Assembly (NCBI RefSeq): GCF_007833355.1
Contig: NZ_CP020914.1
Span: 2,714,047 to 2,778,046 of the forward strand
Origin: Denitratisoma sp. DHT3
GTDB lineage: Bacteria; Pseudomonadota; Gammaproteobacteria; Burkholderiales; Rhodocyclaceae
DNA: 64,000 bases
Reading direction: 5' to 3'
In this document: positions 61,717-64,000 of the stretch, in pieces
Numbering within the stretch: the first letter of the stretch is position 1
Layout: each line of letters opens with the position of its first letter
Position numbers and translations under genes: made by a program
Notes under the pieces: generated by a model
Database searches by the model: none
The model's input: only the letters and a program-made list of their open reading frames with translations
Told to the model about the DNA's origin: nothing

Positions 61717-64000
61717 GCATTGGCCATTTCCTCGAAGTCGGTGCGCAGGGCCAGCACTTCGGGGCTGGCGGCGGCCAGGCGGCGGCGCAGGTCCGCATCG
61801 TCCAGCAGGCGGCAGAGCCGGGCGCACAGTTCGGCGGCGTTGCCCGGCGAGTAGAACAGGGCATTCACCTCTTCCCGCACCTGCTCGGGAATGCCGAACA
61901 CCGGGGTGGTGACGATGGGCAGGCCGTGGGCCATGGCTTCGAGGATCACGCGCGGGTAGCTCTCGATGCGGGAGGTGCAGACGAAGACGTCGGCCGCCCG
62001 GTAGTACAGCGCCGTGTCGTGGGTCTCCGGCACCAGAGCGACGCGCGGGCGCAGCGCCGCCGGCAGGCGGGCGACCTGCTGGGCCAGGGCTTCGCTGTAG
62101 GGGCCGGGGCGGTCGCCGACGACGAGGCAGCGCACCCGGCCATGGTGCTGCGCGGGCAGGCGCGCCAGGGCCTGGAGCAGGTCGAGCTGGCCCTTGCGCT
62201 CGCACACCGTGCCCAGCAGCAGGATCACGATGTCGTCGTCTGCGACCGCCAATTGCTTGCGGGCGACGGCACGGGGCCAGGGCTCCGCTTCGCGCAGGAA
62301 ACGCTCCATGTCGAGGCCGTTGTGGATCACGGTGAAGTTGTGGCGCGTGTCGAGGGCTTCGCAGCCGCGGCGGGTGGCCTCGGCGACGAAAACGACGCGG
62401 TAGGGATATTCGAAGCAGCGCAGGGCCTCGGCGGCGATGGCGTCGCCGAAATGGTTGAAATAGGTTTCCCAGGGCTCGCTCTCGCGCGGGTTCCAGATCG
62501 ACGGCAGGCCGGCGGCGCGGGCGGCGGCGATGGTGTAGAAGGTCTGCAGGGTGTTGGCGTAGACCAGGCGGGCGCCACAGCGCCGCAGGAAGGCGGCGAA
62601 ATCGTCGATCGCCTTGTGATAGGCGGGGAGATCGAAGACGCCGGCGAGCGGATGGGGAAACACCCGCACCTCGATCCCGGCGTCCTCGTAGCGGCGGCGC
62701 AGCGGGCCATCCTCGGGACAATAGACGACGGGATCGATCACGCCGCGCCGCTTCAGCGCCACGGTCAGTTCGTACTGGCTGTAGGGCGCGCCTTCCAGGT
62801 TGAGGTTGAAGGCGGTCATCAGGGTCCGCACCGGCGCGGCGTCATCGTCGGCCGGTGCCAGGCGGCGCGCCCGGAGCCGGTAGCCTTCGTCCTCCAGCGA
62901 GAGATGCGGGCTGTACCAGGAGTCGTCGCGGCCGGCGTACTTGCGGCGGAACGCGGCCTCCTCGGCGGGGTTGTCGGCGAAGCCGCGGCTCAGTCCCTCG
63001 TAGTGCAGCAGTTCCGCGCCCGGCGCATAGACGCAGCGCAGGCCCCGGTCGACCAGGCGGTAGCAGTAGTCGACGTCGTTGTAGGCGACGGCGAAGGCGG
63101 CTTCGTCGAAGCCGCCGCATTCGAGGAACAGCGCGCGCGGGGTGAGCAGGCAGGCGGCGGTGACGGCGGCGCAGTTGCGGGCGACCATCGCCTGCGACAG
63201 ATAGCCGTGGTCGTGGCGGGACAGCAGCTTGAAGGCGTGGCCGGCCATGCCGTGATGGTAGCCGTGGACGATGCCGCCGTGCTGGACCCGGCCGTCCGGG
63301 TAGAGCAGGCGCGCGCCCACCGCGCCCACGCCGGCGAGCCGGGCGTAGCCGACCATGCGGCTGAGCCAGCGCGGATCGACCACTTCGGTGTCGTTGTTGA
63401 GGAACAGGAGATGCTCGGCATCGACGCGCCGCGCCGCCTCGTTGTTGATGTGGGCGAAGCTGAAGCGCCCGCCGGGGCTGGCGATGCGCAGCACTTCGTG
63501 GCCGCAGCGGGCCAGGTAGCCCAGGGTCTTGGGATCGTCGCTCTCGTTGTCGATGATCACCACCCGGTAGTCGCGGTAGGTGGTGGCCTTGAGCGAATCC
63601 AGGCAACGCCGCAGCAGGTCGAGGCGGTTGCGGGTGGGGACGAGGATGGCCACCGACGGCCCGTGGTCGGGGAAGTCGTGCCAGAAGATGCCCAGGCCAC
63701 CCCGTTCCGCCCAGGACGGGCGGAACACGCGAATCCCTTCGTGGGCCGGGCTGCCGCGCCGCGCCAGGGCCTCCTCCACGGCGCGGCGGCCGGCCTCGAA
63801 GCTGGCCGGCTTGGCGTCGCCGGAAGTGGCGGTGGAGCCGGGCAGCACGCGCCAGTGGTAGAGCATGCGCGGAATGTGGCCGACGCGGCGGGCGACTTCC
63901 GTCGCGCGCAGGGCGAAGTCGTAATCCTGCGAGCCCTCGAAGCCGATGCGCATACCGCCCAGCTCTTGGTAGAGGCTGCGCCGCACGGTGACCAGGTGCG
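61644..64000 (-). CDS. Multidomain glycosyltransferase (GT2-GT2-GT4), 5' end cut by window
   Basis: At least 785 residues are visible, and the frame stays open at the window edge. The first segment (RRSLYQELGGMRIGFEGSQDYDFALRA) is the acceptor end of a GT2 domain whose start lies outside. A second GT2 domain follows at VAILVPTRNRLDLLRRCLDSL, with the metal motif NNDTE and the YNDVDYCYRL region. The last 370 residues form a GT-B/GT4 domain with IHNGLDMERFLRE and the C-terminal EAMAHGLPIV. It should build a surface glycan together with other enzymes, possibly glycosylating the S-layer-like protein. Confidence 0.88.
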   Translation of the reverse strand, partial: HLVTVRRSLYQELGGMRIGFEGSQDYDFALRATEVARRVGHIPRMLYHWRVLPGSTATSGDAKPASFEAGRRAVEEALARRGSPAHEGIRVFRPSWAERGGLGIFWHDFPDHGPSVAILVPTRNRLDLLRRCLDSLKATTYRDYRVVIIDNESDDPKTLGYLARCGHEVLRIASPGGRFSFAHINNEAARRVDAEHLLFLNNDTEVVDPRWLSRMVGYARLAGVGAVGARLLYPDGRVQHGGIVHGYHHGMAGHAFKLLSRHDHGYLSQAMVARNCAAVTAACLLTPRALFLECGGFDEAAFAVAYNDVDYCYRLVDRGLRCVYAPGAELLHYEGLSRGFADNPAEEAAFRRKYAGRDDSWYSPHLSLEDEGYRLRARRLAPADDDAAPVRTLMTAFNLNLEGAPYSQYELTVALKRRGVIDPVVYCPEDGPLRRRYEDAGIEVRVFPHPLAGVFDLPAYHKAIDDFAAFLRRCGARLVYANTLQTFYTIAAARAAGLPSIWNPRESEPWETYFNHFGDAIAAEALRCFEYPYRVVFVAEATRRGCEALDTRHNFTVIHNGLDMERFLREAEPWPRAVARKQLAVADDDIVILLLGTVCERKGQLDLLQALARLPAQHHGRVRCLVVGDRPGPYSEALAQQVARLPAALRPRVALVPETHDTALYYRAADVFVCTSRIESYPRVILEAMAHGLPIVTTPVFGIPEQVREEVNALFYSPGNAAELCARLCRLLDDADLRRRLAAASPEVLALRTDFEEMANAYAEVFREASLTRPPRSSQPFTRR

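Overview
The window is GC-rich chromosomal DNA of a betaproteobacterium. The gene set and synteny (glnA-ntrBC, coaX/birA, prs-rplY-pth-ychF, lolB-ispE, ftsY next to an M16 peptidase pair) point to Rhodocyclales. The tandem SnoaL/BaiE-like proteins, the LLM flavin oxidoreductase and the amidohydrolase would fit a degrader of steroids or aromatic compounds; that part is inference. No rRNA operon, intact insertion sequence or CRISPR array is visible.

Layout. 1-1.7 kb: an iron-uptake locus, with the start of a TonB-dependent receptor, a candidate Fur box, a frameshifted cupredoxin gene and an FTR1 permease. 1.8-7.4 kb: a housekeeping run on the minus strand (thioesterase, birA, coaX, trpB-like, SPOR protein, coaE, zapD). 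7.5-12.3 kb: the nitrogen locus glnA - DUF4124 - ntrB - ntrC, headed by a sigma-54 promoter with two NtrC sites 31 bp apart. 12.3-18.9 kb: CDF transporter, rhodanese, nadA, SnoaL pair, LLM oxidoreductase, phytochelatin-synthase-like protein and a lipoprotein.

18.94-37.68 kb is a genomic island. It is bounded by a 12-bp direct repeat, one copy of which is the last codons of ychF, and carries GTACCCCCA repeats just inside both ends and a P4-type integrase next to ychF. The left part is an ICE relic (STY4528-like replication protein and an atypical tyrosine recombinase). The rest is a seven-gene minus-strand operon: Fic, SNF2 helicase, AIPR protein, GHKL ATPase with a C-terminal nuclease-like motif, type III-like Mod, Res, and a DUF262/HNH protein. 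Four of its six junctions are TGATG or TAATG overlaps, and an array of AAATGGGGTAAT-like operators precedes it. This is the best candidate for an undescribed, probably anti-phage, system.

37.7-51.6 kb returns to conserved chromosome: ychF, pth, rplY, prs, tRNA-Gln, ispE, lolB, a TPR protein, mutM, ferredoxin, coaD, rsmD, two M16 peptidases, ftsY and an amidohydrolase. 51.6-53.2 kb is a graveyard of toxin-antitoxin and ATPase fragments around an AbiEi-type antitoxin. 53.2-64 kb is a cell-surface region: a 1146-residue S-layer-like protein, a REP hairpin, ccdAB, a TPR/beta-barrel outer-membrane protein, a FecR-domain protein, an acyltransferase and a multidomain glycosyltransferase cut by the window edge. 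Two near-identical CRP-type palindromes lie upstream of the S-layer-like gene and the fecR gene, suggesting shared control of the surface genes.
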